Source: Candidatus Methylopumilus universalis
GTDB lineage: Bacteria; Pseudomonadota; Gammaproteobacteria; Burkholderiales; Methylophilaceae
NCBI RefSeq assembly: GCF_006365315.1
Contig: NZ_CP040968.1
Span: 930,001-994,000 of the forward strand
DNA: 64,000 nt
Reading direction: 5' to 3'
Made by a program: the position numbers and the translations under genes. The first letter of the stretch is position 1; every line of letters starts with the position of its first letter. Below, piece after piece: positions 9,510-17,965 of this stretch. Under the pieces are notes generated by a model. It was not told the origin of the DNA and did no database searches. It saw nothing but the letters and a program-made list of their open reading frames with translations.

Positions 9510-10377
9510 ACTTAAAGAAAATGGTTATCAAGAATTTTTGGCGCCAGCAAAGTTAAACTTATTTCTTCATGTAATAAATAAGAGACTTGATGGTTATCAC
9601 AATATTCAAACAGTCTTTCAGCTCATCGATCTTTATGACAATCTTTTTATAAAGACAAACGAGTCTGGGTTGATACGTCGTACTTCTCATCACGCTAACA
9701 TTCAAGAAAGTGATGATTTAACCATTAAAGCTGCTCACTTATTAAAGCCATTTGCAAACAAGCAATCAGGTGCAGATATCTTCATTAAAAAAACTATCCC
9801 AATGGGCGGTGGTCTTGGAGGGGGAAGCTCAGATGCTGCAACTGCACTTATTGCCCTCAATGCTTTATGGGATTGCCAATTGACTCAGCAAGAATTACAA
9901 GAATTAGCTCTTAAGCTAGGGGCGGATGTTCCATTCTTTATTTTTGGTCAAAATGCTTGGGCTGAAGGTATAGGTGAAAAGCTCACCCCTTTCCAGACCA
10001 CACCGCAAGATTACCTTGTCATAGCGCCTAGGGAGACGGTTTCCACGAGAGAGGTTTTTGAGTCACTTGAATTGACAAAAGACCGGATTCCATTGAAAAT
10101 AGCAGGCTTTTCCAATGAATTAGACCCTAAAAATTTGGTCAACGATTTGGAAAAAGGAGTCTTAAAAGAATTTAAAGGAATTACCCTTGTTTTTGACTGG
10201 TTAAACCAGTTTGGCCGCGCAAAAATGACGGGTTCAGGATCATGTTTTTTTATCTCTTTAAGTTCGGTAGATGAAGGTAAAAAAATAGCAGAGAAAAGGC
10301 CAGAACATACACTAGGCTTTGTAGTTAAAGGATTAAATAACCACCCTCATTTTAATTTAATGTTGGGAACAGAATAA
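9496..10377 (+). CDS. ispE: 4-diphosphocytidyl-2-C-methyl-D-erythritol kinase
   Basis: A 293-residue GHMP kinase that phosphorylates CDP-methylerythritol in the MEP isoprenoid pathway. Seen: the substrate-binding start APAKLNLFLHV, the ATP loop MGGGLGGGSSDAATAL and the C-terminal MTGSGSCFF glycine motif. It starts with TTG at 9496 inside lolB (14-base overlap); no in-frame ATG lies near the conserved N-terminus. Its TAA stop is one base before the first base of tRNA-Gln, so the tRNA must be cut from the same transcript or have a promoter inside ispE. Confidence 0.96.
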   Translation: MQANELKENGYQEFLAPAKLNLFLHVINKRLDGYHNIQTVFQLIDLYDNLFIKTNESGLIRRTSHHANIQESDDLTIKAAHLLKPFANKQSGADIFIKKTIPMGGGLGGGSSDAATALIALNALWDCQLTQQELQELALKLGADVPFFIFGQNAWAEGIGEKLTPFQTTPQDYLVIAPRETVSTREVFESLELTKDRIPLKIAGFSNELDPKNLVNDLEKGVLKEFKGITLVFDWLNQFGRAKMTGSGSCFFISLSSVDEGKKIAEKRPEHTLGFVVKGLNNHPHFNLMLGTE

Positions 10378-10378
10378 T

Positions 10379-10455
10379 AGGGGAGTCGCCAAGCTGGTTA
10401 AGGCACTGGATTTTGATTCCAGCATGCGAAGGTTCGAATCCTTCCTCCCCTGCCA
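10379..10455 (+). tRNA. tRNA-Gln (anticodon TTG)
   Basis: A 77-base cloverleaf. The acceptor stem AGGGGAG pairs with CTCCCCT, followed by discriminator G and encoded CCA. The anticodon stem CTGGA/TCCAG holds the loop TTTTGAT with anticodon TTG, and the T-arm is GTTCGAATC-type. It sits between ispE and prs, the classical proteobacterial position. Confidence 0.97.
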
Positions 10456-10493
10456 TTTTTTGAGACTGACCATTCATAACTAGGACCGAGACT

Positions 10494-11444
10494 TTGGACA
10501 ATAACAGCGTCATGATATTCACGGGCAATGCCAATCCTATTCTTGCTGAGCAAGTTGCAGAGAATCTTGGTATGCACCTTGGTCGCGCTGACGTAGGGCG
10601 TTTCAGTGATGGGGAAATCATGGTTGAGCTCCTTGAAAATGTTCGTGGTAGAGATGTATTTGTGCTTCAGTCTACAAGCCATCCAACCAACGATAACTTA
10701 ATGGAAATTATGGTGATTGTAGATGCCTTAAGAAGATCGTCTGCATCGAGAATTACGGCAGCCATCCCTTATCTTGGGTACTCAAGGCAAGACAGAAGAC
10801 CAAGATCAGCGCGGGTTGCTATTACAGCTAAAGTTGTAGCTAATATGCTTACAAGTGTTGGTGTGAATAGATTACTTACTATGGATCTTCACTCTGACCA
10901 AATTCAGGGGTTTTTTGATATCCCTGTTGATAACATATACGCAACACCTGTGCTGCTTAAAGATTTGCTTGAACAAAATCATAAAAATCTTGTAGTAGTG
11001 TCGCCTGATGTTGGCGGTGTTGTTAGAGCAAGAGCGTGCGCTAAACAATTAGGGTCAGATCTTGCAATCATAGATAAACGTAGACCAAAGCCAAATGTGT
11101 CTAAAGTAATGAATATTATTGGTGAAGTAGAAAATAGAACCTGCGTTATTATTGATGACATGGTCGACACTGCAAATACACTTTGCGAAGCTGCAGCTGC
11201 TTTAAAAAAGAATGGTGCTATTAAAGTGGTGGCTTATGCGACACACCCAATTCTTTCGGGAGACGCAGCAAAAATTATTACTGAGTCAGCATTAGATGAA
11301 TTAGTTGTAACAAATACAATTCCACTTAATAAAGTGGCAATGGCATGTAAAAAAATTAGGCAACTAAGTGTTGCTGAACTCTTAGCAGAAACGATTCGTC
11401 GAATTAGCCAAGGTGATTCCGTAAGTTCTCTTTTTATGGAATAA
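10494..11444 (+). CDS. prs: Ribose-phosphate pyrophosphokinase
   Basis: A 316-residue PRPP synthetase supplying PRPP for nucleotide, histidine, tryptophan and NAD synthesis. Seen: MIFTGNANP at the N-terminus, [11 protein letters not shown], the [20 protein letters not shown]/metal segment and the PRPP-binding loop [12 protein letters not shown]. The TTG at 10494 has an AGGACC Shine-Dalgarno and gives the normal length; an in-frame ATG at 10512 is an alternative. It lies 38 bases after tRNA-Gln. Confidence 0.96.
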   Translation: MDNNSVMIFTGNANPILAEQVAENLGMHLGRADVGRFSDGEIMVELLENVRGRDVFVLQSTSHPTNDNLMEIMVIVDALRRSSASRITAAIPYLGYSRQDRRPRSARVAITAKVVANMLTSVGVNRLLTMDLHSDQIQGFFDIPVDNIYATPVLLKDLLEQNHKNLVVVSPDVGGVVRARACAKQLGSDLAIIDKRRPKPNVSKVMNIIGEVENRTCVIIDDMVDTANTLCEAAAALKKNGAIKVVAYATHPILSGDAAKIITESALDELVVTNTIPLNKVAMACKKIRQLSVAELLAETIRRISQGDSVSSLFME

Positions 11445-11449
11445 AGAAT

Positions 11450-11466
11450 TTGGTCATATTGACCAA
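11450..11466 (+). other. Inverted repeat in the prs-rplY spacer
   Basis: TTGGTCA and TGACCAA form a perfect 7-bp stem around a 3-base loop, 5 bases after the prs stop. No T-run follows, so it is not a standard intrinsic terminator. A second weak stem (CTGCA...TGCAG, about 11472-11495) lies downstream, before the rplY ribosome-binding site AAGGAG. The pair could form a leader structure for L25 or a processing site. Confidence 0.35.
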
Positions 11467-11518
11467 GAAACTGCTGCAGTCTGGTCGCGGAATGCAGATT
11501 TAATTTAAGGAGTAGTAA

Positions 11519-12214
11519 ATGAAAATCGAAATTAACGCAACAAAACGTGGTGTGAAAGGTACGGGTGCGAGCCGCCGTCTTCGCCACGCTGGAAGTGTTC
11601 CTGGAATCTTATATGGTGGAGGCAAAGACCCTATCTCATTAGACCTAGAGCATAAATCTTTATTTTTACAATTTAGACATGAAGCATTTCATGCATCTAT
11701 CTTAACGCTCAATTTAGAAGGTGCTAAAGAGTCTGTTTTGTTAAGAGATTATCAAATGCATCCTGTAAGAAACACAATTCAGCATATTGATTTTCAACGC
11801 GTCAATGAAAATGAGAAGATTCATGTGAAAGTACCGTTCCACTTTATTAATGCTGAAGTATCACCAGGCGTTAAACTTAACGGCGGTATTGTTTCTCATA
11901 TCATGACTGAAGCAAATATCTCATGCTTACCAAAAAATCTTCCTGAGTTTATTGAAGTTGATTTGGCGACACTTGATATCGGCCAATCAATTCACTTGTC
12001 AGAAATTAAAATGGGCGAAGGCGTAGAATTCATTCAACTTTCGCATGGTAACGATGCAGCAGTGGCATCTGTATCTAAACCAAGAGCAATAGTTGAAGAA
12101 GTTGTAGCTAAACCAGCTGAAGGCGCTGCAGATGCTGCCGCTCCAGCAGCTGAAGGCGCTAAGGCAGCTGATGCAGCTCCAGCTGACGAAGCTAAATCAG
12201 ACAAAGCTAAGTAA
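11519..12214 (+). CDS. rplY: 50S ribosomal protein L25 (CTC form)
   Basis: A 231-residue long-form L25 that binds 5S rRNA. The N-terminal L25 domain (MKIEINATKRGVKGTGASRR, VPGILYGG) is followed by a TL5/CTC-type beta domain. The last 40 residues are a low-complexity Ala/Glu/Lys-rich tail, common in betaproteobacterial L25. A strong AAGGAG lies about 8 bases before the ATG. The gene ends just before a strong intrinsic terminator. Confidence 0.95.
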   Translation: MKIEINATKRGVKGTGASRRLRHAGSVPGILYGGGKDPISLDLEHKSLFLQFRHEAFHASILTLNLEGAKESVLLRDYQMHPVRNTIQHIDFQRVNENEKIHVKVPFHFINAEVSPGVKLNGGIVSHIMTEANISCLPKNLPEFIEVDLATLDIGQSIHLSEIKMGEGVEFIQLSHGNDAAVASVSKPRAIVEEVVAKPAEGAADAAAPAAEGAKAADAAPADEAKSDKAK

Positions 12215-12230
12215 TTTAACTTTTGATATG

Positions 12231-12272
12231 AATAAGGCGCACTTAATTTAAAAAAAGTGCGCCTTATTTTTT
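12231..12272 (+). terminator. Intrinsic terminator between rplY and pth
   Basis: AATAAGGCGCACTT (12231-12244) pairs perfectly with AAGTGCGCCTTATT (12255-12268), a 14-bp stem with a 10-base loop, followed by TTTT. Flanking ATATGAA and TTCATAT can extend the stem past a small bulge. It ends four bases before the pth ATG, so it also occupies pth's translation-initiation region. Confidence 0.9.
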
Positions 12273-12275
12273 CAT

Positions 12276-12851
12276 ATGAACCAAATTAAATTATTTGTAG
12301 GCCTTGGAAATCCCGGCGAAAAATACTCAGATACTAGACATAATGCAGGTTTTTGGTGGATTGATCTCGTGGCTCATCACCATAATATCAAGTTACAAAA
12401 TAGCGATAAGTTTTCTTCAGGTATTGGAAAATTATCCAATGCAGATGAAATTTATTTTGCTAAGCCTAGCACTTACATGAATGATAGTGGAAAAGCGCTT
12501 GCAGCAATTTCAAAGTTTTATAAGATAAATCCAAATGAAATCTTAGTCATTCATGACGACCTTGATATTGACGTCGGTCAAGCCAAGCTAAAATTTGGCG
12601 GAAGTCATGGCGGTCACAATGGACTTAAAAGTATATTTGCATGCATCGGCTCTCAAGATTTTTGGAGGTTAAAAATTGGTATTGGTCATCCAGGAGAGAA
12701 GCATTTAGTCGTTGATTATGTTTTAAAAAATCCTTCATCTAAAGAGAGAAGTCTCATCGATGAATCTATAGAAGCAAGCAGTAAACTTTTTAATGAAATT
12801 GCATCAGGTCAATTTGAAAAAGCTATGCTCAATCTTCACACTAACAAATAA
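12276..12851 (+). CDS. pth: Peptidyl-tRNA hydrolase
   Basis: A 191-residue enzyme that frees peptides from prematurely released peptidyl-tRNA. The conserved N-terminal VGLGNPGEKYSDTRHNAG carries the substrate Asn and catalytic His; IHDDLDI holds the catalytic Asp, and GGHNGLKS is present. The ATG at 12276 directly follows the U-tract of the rplY terminator, with no Shine-Dalgarno. Translation of any read-through or leaderless message is therefore unusual. ychF follows 12 bases later. Confidence 0.96.
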   Translation: MNQIKLFVGLGNPGEKYSDTRHNAGFWWIDLVAHHHNIKLQNSDKFSSGIGKLSNADEIYFAKPSTYMNDSGKALAAISKFYKINPNEILVIHDDLDIDVGQAKLKFGGSHGGHNGLKSIFACIGSQDFWRLKIGIGHPGEKHLVVDYVLKNPSSKERSLIDESIEASSKLFNEIASGQFEKAMLNLHTNK

Positions 12852-12863
12852 AGAAAATAAATT

Positions 12864-13949
12864 ATGAAATGTGGCATTGTCGGATTACCTAACGTCGGAA
12901 AATCAACGCTATTCAATGCGATTACTAAGGCCAGTATAGCTGCGGAAAATTACCCCTTCTGTACCATCGAGCCCAATATTGGGATTGTAGAAGTTCCAGA
13001 CCTTAGAATCGAAAAGCTAATAGCAATAGTTAATCCAGAAAAAACCCAGCCAGCCATTGTCGAGTTTGTTGATATCGCAGGCCTTGTTGCTGGAGCCTCC
13101 AAGGGCGAAGGCCTTGGTAATAAATTTTTAGCTAACATTAGAGAAACAGATGCCATTGTGCATGTAGTACGCTGCTTTCAAGACGACAATATTGTTCACG
13201 TCTCTGGCAAAGTTGACCCTCTTTCTGATATTGAAGTCATCAATACAGAGCTTATTTTAGCGGACATGGAAACTGTGGATAAAACACTTCATCGCGAAAA
13301 TAAAAAAGCAAAGTCAGGAGATAAAGAAGCTATTCAGCTAGTTTCAATTCTGACAAAAGTTGCAACACACCTTGACCAGGGAAAACTGGTTAAAAATTTA
13401 AATTTAGATCAGGATGAGCTTAAACTGATTAAGCCTCTTTGCTTAATCACTGTGAAGCCTGTCATGTTTGTTGCTAATGTGAATGAAACAGGATTCACTA
13501 ATAACCCTATACTGGACTCACTTCAAGCATTAGCTCAGAAAGACAATCTTCCTGTGATCTCTATCTGTGCAAAAATTGAAGCTGAAATTGCTGACTTAGA
13601 AGACGAAGACAAAGCAATATTTTTAAGCGAGCTCGGTCTTGAAGAGCCAGGTCTCGATAAAGTTATTAGGTCCGCATACACGCTGTTAGGCTTACAAACC
13701 TACTTCACAGCAGGCGTAAAAGAAGTAAGAGCATGGACTGTAAAAAAAGGTGCGACTGCTCCTGAAGCTGCCGGGGTTATCCATACGGACTTTGAAAAAG
13801 GCTTTATTCGTGCAGAAGTTATTTCTTACAATGATTTTATTACATTTAATGGCGAGCAAAAATCTAAAGAGGCTGGGAAAATGCGCTTAGAGGGTAAAGA
13901 ATATATTGTTCAAGATGGGGATGTGATGCATTTTAGGTTTAATGTATAG
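12864..13949 (+). CDS. ychF: Ribosome-associated ATPase YchF (Obg family)
   Basis: A 361-residue Obg-family P-loop NTPase that hydrolyses ATP rather than GTP, binds ribosomes and is redox-responsive. Seen: Walker [14 protein letters not shown], switch region [26 protein letters not shown], and a C-terminal TGS domain ([15 protein letters not shown]). Family length is normal (363 in E. coli). Pairing with pth is conserved across Proteobacteria. Confidence 0.97.
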   Translation: MKCGIVGLPNVGKSTLFNAITKASIAAENYPFCTIEPNIGIVEVPDLRIEKLIAIVNPEKTQPAIVEFVDIAGLVAGASKGEGLGNKFLANIRETDAIVHVVRCFQDDNIVHVSGKVDPLSDIEVINTELILADMETVDKTLHRENKKAKSGDKEAIQLVSILTKVATHLDQGKLVKNLNLDQDELKLIKPLCLITVKPVMFVANVNETGFTNNPILDSLQALAQKDNLPVISICAKIEAEIADLEDEDKAIFLSELGLEEPGLDKVIRSAYTLLGLQTYFTAGVKEVRAWTVKKGATAPEAAGVIHTDFEKGFIRAEVISYNDFITFNGEQKSKEAGKMRLEGKEYIVQDGDVMHFRFNV

Positions 13950-13959
13950 CGATCAATCT

Positions 13960-13988
13960 TTGACTTTAAGGGCTTAAAAAAATATAAT
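13960..13988 (+). promoter_or_regulatory. Sigma-70-type promoter for tRNA-Met
   Basis: TTGACT (13960-13965), a 17-base spacer and a perfect TATAAT (13983-13988). Transcription would start near 13995, about 20 bases before the tRNA. This is among the best promoter matches in the window. Confidence 0.8.
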
Positions 13989-14014
13989 TCAACGCTTCAT
14001 TTGATTCACAAAAG

Positions 14015-14091
14015 GGTGATGTAGCTCAGCTGGTTAGAGCGCAGGATTCATAATCCTGAGGTCGAGGGATCGTGACCCTCCATCACCACCA
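14015..14091 (+). tRNA. tRNA-Met (elongator, anticodon CAT)
   Basis: 77 bases. Acceptor GGTGATG pairs with CATCACC, then discriminator A and encoded CCA. The anticodon stem CAGGA/TCCTG encloses TTCATAA. The paired first base pair (G-C) argues for the elongator, not the initiator. The T-stem GAGGG/CCCTC is intact, but the T-loop (14069-14075) is ATCGTGA instead of the usual TTCRANN, so positions 54 and 58 are both changed. The tRNA-Ile2 type that shares a CAT anticodon is not excluded but fits less well. Confidence 0.9.
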
Positions 14092-14095
14092 TCTT

Positions 14096-15226
14096 TTAAA
14101 TATTTAATTCAGTTTTATACGGTGCTCTCTCATTAAGTTCGTTTGTATATTGATCGATTCCAGTCTTTTCTCTTCTTAAAAAATCTTTGATTGCGAGCTC
14201 AAATTTTTCATCAAAAATTCTGTGAAATGAAAATGTATTAAATGGCTCAAAACCTCTTGCAAGTTTATGCTCTCCTTGTGCCCCACCCTCAAACGAAACA
14301 ATTCTATTTTCAATACAAAATTCCTGACCTTGATAGTAAGAAAGTTCAAAATGCAGTCCAGGATAAAAAGATTTTGACCCCCAATATCTTCCATATAAAT
14401 TTTTATCATCATAAATGAAGAATGACGCTGCGACAGGAAGATCTCCTTCATAGGCCAATATCAATAATAAGTTCTCAGGCATGCTTTCTTTGATAAGACT
14501 AAAAAAAATTCTTGTGAGATATGGATGCGAATGATGATCTTGGTAGGTATTACAGTAACAAGCATAAAAAAAATCTAAATCTGATTCTGAAATTTCAGGG
14601 CCTTTTATTTTTTTAATCTTAAGCCCTAAGTCATGAATCTTTTTTCTTTCTTGTTTTATTTTTTTGCGCTTATCGTGAGAGAGTTGAGATAAAAATTCTG
14701 GAAAATTATTGTAATTTTTATTAAACCATTTAAATTGAACCCCCTCTCTTAGCATCCATTTTGGATCTCCAAATATATCTTTCTCGCTCTCATTGCAAAA
14801 TAAAATATGACTTGAAGACATTTTATTTTCATAAGCTAGCTTTTCTATTTGTACAACTATATTTTTTTTAATCGATAGATCTAATCCAAAAATTCTAGGT
14901 CCGGTGGCTGGAGTAAATGGTATACAAGAAGCGATTTTTGGGTAGTAGTTTTTTCCATATTTTTGGTAGGCTTCTGCCCAAGACCAATCAAATACATATT
15001 CGCCGTAAGAATGTTCCTTCAAAAATATAGGCGAAGCGCCAACGAGGCTCCCTTGATCAATGACAATTGCCGGAAAAGGGTGCCATCCTGTACCCTCTCC
15101 TATGGACTTCGATGCCTCAAGTGATTGAAAAAATTCAAGCCTTAAAAAAGGGTTGGATTTTGTAAGATCATTCCATTCTTTTTGATTGATATTTTTAAAG
15201 CTAGATTGAAATTCTAAGCGTGCCAT
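14096..15226 (-). CDS. GNAT-fold protein of the COG3146 family ("peptidogalycan biosynthesis")
   Basis: A 376-residue cytoplasmic protein of the DUF482/COG3146 family, distantly related to FemAB/GNAT acyltransferases. Recognisable blocks: LTKSNPFLRLEFFQSLE, GWHPFPAIV, CIPFTPATGPRI and the C-terminal FEGGAQGEHKLARGF. The family name implies a cell-wall or aminoacyl-transfer role, but no reaction is established to my knowledge. It runs convergently to tRNA-Met (4-base gap), and its upstream neighbour on the same strand's 3' side is the EF-hand gene, 31 bases away, so the two may share a transcript. Confidence 0.8.
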   Translation of the reverse strand: MARLEFQSSFKNINQKEWNDLTKSNPFLRLEFFQSLEASKSIGEGTGWHPFPAIVIDQGSLVGASPIFLKEHSYGEYVFDWSWAEAYQKYGKNYYPKIASCIPFTPATGPRIFGLDLSIKKNIVVQIEKLAYENKMSSSHILFCNESEKDIFGDPKWMLREGVQFKWFNKNYNNFPEFLSQLSHDKRKKIKQERKKIHDLGLKIKKIKGPEISESDLDFFYACYCNTYQDHHSHPYLTRIFFSLIKESMPENLLLILAYEGDLPVAASFFIYDDKNLYGRYWGSKSFYPGLHFELSYYQGQEFCIENRIVSFEGGAQGEHKLARGFEPFNTFSFHRIFDEKFELAIKDFLRREKTGIDQYTNELNERAPYKTELNI

Positions 15227-15257
15227 AGCGATCTATTCTAACAAGATTCACTAAGAC

Positions 15258-15821
15258 TTAATTTATGGGTGTTTTGGTATTTGATGAGGCTTGATTATTT
15301 TTACGTTTGTTAATTTCTATATGGGCTTTTTCAAATTCCTTTGCTAACAAAGCAAGCTCATCTAGTGATATAACTTCATTTTCATCGAGATCAAGACGGT
15401 TAAATTGACGGGCGACTTGAGGTAAGCATCGGGTTGTTTCTGCTAAATCCAGCGTATTGTCATTATCTTCATCGCAAGCAATAAAACGGGATTCCAAACC
15501 CTTTAGCATCTCTCTCTGCTTTTCTTCAATAAGACTACTTTCTTTACCTGATGATTTTGCATACGCTGCAAGAGCACGTCTAATTCTTGCGCGCTCTTCT
15601 GGAGATAATGCGCTACTTTCTTTTAATTTAATGAGCTCAGTTGCAACGGATGAATTAGTCTCTGATTCAGCTTTTTGTACCTGATTGTTAGTCCCGCCAA
15701 ACACCTGAATGGATAAGCCAAAAAACGTAGCCGAGCAAAATAAAACGAGTTTTAATAAATTATGCAATTGATTGATTTTTATCTGAAAAGGAGTCCTATA
15801 TTCAATCTTAAATGTAAACAC
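15258..15821 (-). CDS. Exported EF-hand calcium-binding protein
   Basis: Up to 187 residues. Two canonical EF-hand loops are visible: DEDNDNTLDLAE (117-128) and DLDENEVISLDE (144-155), each with acidic or polar residues at positions 1, 3, 5, 9 and a Glu at 12. Cys116 and Cys132 bracket the first loop and could form a disulfide. A hydrophobic stretch (residues about 21-42, LLKLVLFCSATFFGLSIQVFG) looks like a signal peptide. The frame opens with GTG at 15821; an in-frame TTG at 15767 would give a more typical signal peptide, so the N-terminus is uncertain. It is divergent from ompR/envZ. Target unknown. Confidence 0.75.
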   Translation of the reverse strand: MFTFKIEYRTPFQIKINQLHNLLKLVLFCSATFFGLSIQVFGGTNNQVQKAESETNSSVATELIKLKESSALSPEERARIRRALAAYAKSSGKESSLIEEKQREMLKGLESRFIACDEDNDNTLDLAETTRCLPQVARQFNRLDLDENEVISLDELALLAKEFEKAHIEINKRKNNQASSNTKTPIN

Positions 15822-15932
15822 TTTATTACAAAAAAATGCATATTTGTTTCTATTTGTAACAATGGATCACAATCACTTTGATGTAAACTTATAAATTAAG
15901 TTCAATTCGCACCAACTGATTTAGACTAAACC

Positions 15933-16652
15933 ATGGCAACCAATCCAGCATCTATCTTAATTGTTGATGACGATCCTAAAATAAGGGATCTCACAAGCCA
16001 ATATCTTATTGATCAAGGCCTGAATGTGCATTCGGCTAATGGCGGTAAGGAGATGGATGCATTTATTGCTAGCAATCAAGTTAGTCTCATCATTCTTGAC
16101 CTGATGATGCCTGAAGAAAGTGGTCTTGCTATATGCCAAAGATTAAGAGGCTCGGGAAATCTCACCCCTATTATTATTCTTACAGCTAAAGGTGATGAAA
16201 TTGATCGAATTGTGGGCTTGGAAATGGGGGCAGATGATTATGTATCGAAACCCTTTAATCCTCGTGAACTTTTGGCGCGCATCAATGCAGTCTTAAGACG
16301 TAATGATTTAAAACAAGCGCAGGCCTCAAATTCCGAGAGCTTAGCGTTTGGTCCTTTTGTATTTAGTTCAGACACAAGAAGTCTCACAAAAAATGGCGTG
16401 CCTATCAGTATTACATCCGGGGAATTCGAATTATTAAAGGTATTTATTGATCACCCCCGCCAACCCTTATCTCGAGATCAAATTATGCAATTAGCGAAAG
16501 GGCGTGAACTTGATGTTTTTGACAGAAGTATTGATGTTCAAATTTCAAGACTAAGAAAAATTCTAGAAGAAGATCATACGAGTCCTAAATTTCTTCAAAC
16601 GATGTGGGGCTTTGGATACATCTTCGTTCCAGATGGTGATGCCGCGCATTGA
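15933..16652 (+). CDS. ompR: OmpR-type response regulator
   Basis: A 239-residue two-component regulator: receiver domain (acidic pocket DDD near residue 13, phospho-acceptor in LIILDLMMPEES, Lys in YVSKPFNPREL) and a C-terminal winged-helix DNA-binding domain (LSRDQIMQLAKGRELDVFDRSID, then SRLRKIL). The FDRSIDVQISRLRKI block is typical of OmpR. It overlaps the kinase gene by 4 bases, so the two are translationally coupled. Likely role: osmotic or ionic control of envelope genes, as for OmpR elsewhere; targets here are unknown. Confidence 0.92.
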   Translation: MATNPASILIVDDDPKIRDLTSQYLIDQGLNVHSANGGKEMDAFIASNQVSLIILDLMMPEESGLAICQRLRGSGNLTPIIILTAKGDEIDRIVGLEMGADDYVSKPFNPRELLARINAVLRRNDLKQAQASNSESLAFGPFVFSSDTRSLTKNGVPISITSGEFELLKVFIDHPRQPLSRDQIMQLAKGRELDVFDRSIDVQISRLRKILEEDHTSPKFLQTMWGFGYIFVPDGDAAH

Positions 16653-17965
16653 AATTTATTCCTAATACACTTCTCGCTAGATTTCTTATTCTTATCGCAA
16701 CAGTGCTTATTATTGCGCAAGTTGTGTCAATTCGAATATTTGACTATTTTGAAAGAGGCCCCAGAGCCGAAGCTGTAGCTCAAGAAATTGAAACGATAGT
16801 TAATTTTACAAGAGTCTCCCTTATATCCTCAAGAGAAGATAAAAGACTTGAGCTTCTATCTGAGCTATCAACCAAAGGTGATATTAGAATTTATCCTGCT
16901 TATTACTTTGAAGATATTGAGCCGCTAGCTCCAGACCCTTTCTTGCAAGTTATCGTAAGCAAGCTTAAAGAAAGGCTCGGTGAGAATACCATTGTAGTTA
17001 CTAATCACTATGGTATCCCAGGCCTCTGGGTAAGCTTTGCTATTGATCAAGATGAGTTTTGGGCAGTGATTCCTACACCGGGAGATAGGCCTTTCCCATG
17101 GCACTGGATTGGCTGGGGCATTATTGTTGCCGGTCTTTCAATCATTGGTGCATATGCTACTGCAACAAGAATTAATAAACCTCTAAATCTTTTAATCAAT
17201 GCAACAGAGCAGCTAAAAAAAGGTATGTTTCCTGAAAAACTTCCTTTAGATAGTGTGACTGAATTCCAAGTGATGAGCCAAACATTTAACGAAATGGCGG
17301 AGGGTCTTAATAAAGTAGAGCAAGAGAGAAAGCTACTTCTTGCTGGCATTTCTCATGACGTGAGAACACCACTCACCAGACTTAGAATTGCAATTGAAAT
17401 GCTTCCTGAAAAAATAGCTACCAAACTTAAAAAAAGTATGGAGGAAGATATTGGCGAGATAGATAGTATTCTTAATCAATTTATGGATTACGTTCGTGGC
17501 TTTGATCAAGAAAGTAAATCGCTAACAAATTTAAATGATTTTTTTAGTCACTTAAAAGAGCAGCATAAAATGCTTAATCACAATATTGTTTTCGTGAGTA
17601 ATATTAAGATACCTATTTTTTATGACATCAGGCCTGTTTCATTTAGAAGATTATTTGATAATTTAATCAATAATGCATTCTCATATTCAAACGGAGAGGT
17701 ATTAATTACACTTAAAAAAAATAAGGATAGCATTTCAATTAGCATTTTAGATGATGGGCCAGGTATACCCCCTGAAGAAATTAAACGGCTCCTTAAGCCT
17801 TTTGAGCGCATGGATGAGGCAAGAGGCAACAGCGAAGGATGCGGCCTAGGTCTTGCAATTGCAGAGCGCATTACCCAATCACATGATGGAAAACTTACAA
17901 TCTCAAATCGAGCAAAAAAAGGTTTAGAAGTTAAGATTATTCTTCCTTTAGTGAGCGAAAGCTAA
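16649..17965 (+). CDS. envZ: EnvZ-type sensor histidine kinase
   Basis: 438 residues with a TTG start inside the ompR stop region. Layout: membrane segment 1 (about 8-28), periplasmic sensor (about 30-150), membrane segment 2 (about 153-173), HAMP, H-box AGISHDVRTPLTRLR with the phosphorylated His, N-box FDNLINNAFSYS, G1 DDGPGIP and G2 GCGLGLAIAERI. This is a complete EnvZ-like kinase. Its TAA stop shares the 4 bases CTAA with the TAG stop of the convergent cysG. Confidence 0.92.
   Translation: MKFIPNTLLARFLILIATVLIIAQVVSIRIFDYFERGPRAEAVAQEIETIVNFTRVSLISSREDKRLELLSELSTKGDIRIYPAYYFEDIEPLAPDPFLQVIVSKLKERLGENTIVVTNHYGIPGLWVSFAIDQDEFWAVIPTPGDRPFPWHWIGWGIIVAGLSIIGAYATATRINKPLNLLINATEQLKKGMFPEKLPLDSVTEFQVMSQTFNEMAEGLNKVEQERKLLLAGISHDVRTPLTRLRIAIEMLPEKIATKLKKSMEEDIGEIDSILNQFMDYVRGFDQESKSLTNLNDFFSHLKEQHKMLNHNIVFVSNIKIPIFYDIRPVSFRRLFDNLINNAFSYSNGEVLITLKKNKDSISISILDDGPGIPPEEIKRLLKPFERMDEARGNSEGCGLGLAIAERITQSHDGKLTISNRAKKGLEVKIILPLVSES

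Noticed and set aside
12085-12214. Low-complexity Ala-rich tail of L25 as a frameshift product
   Set aside because: Such tails are usual in betaproteobacterial L25 and the frame is continuous to a normal stop.
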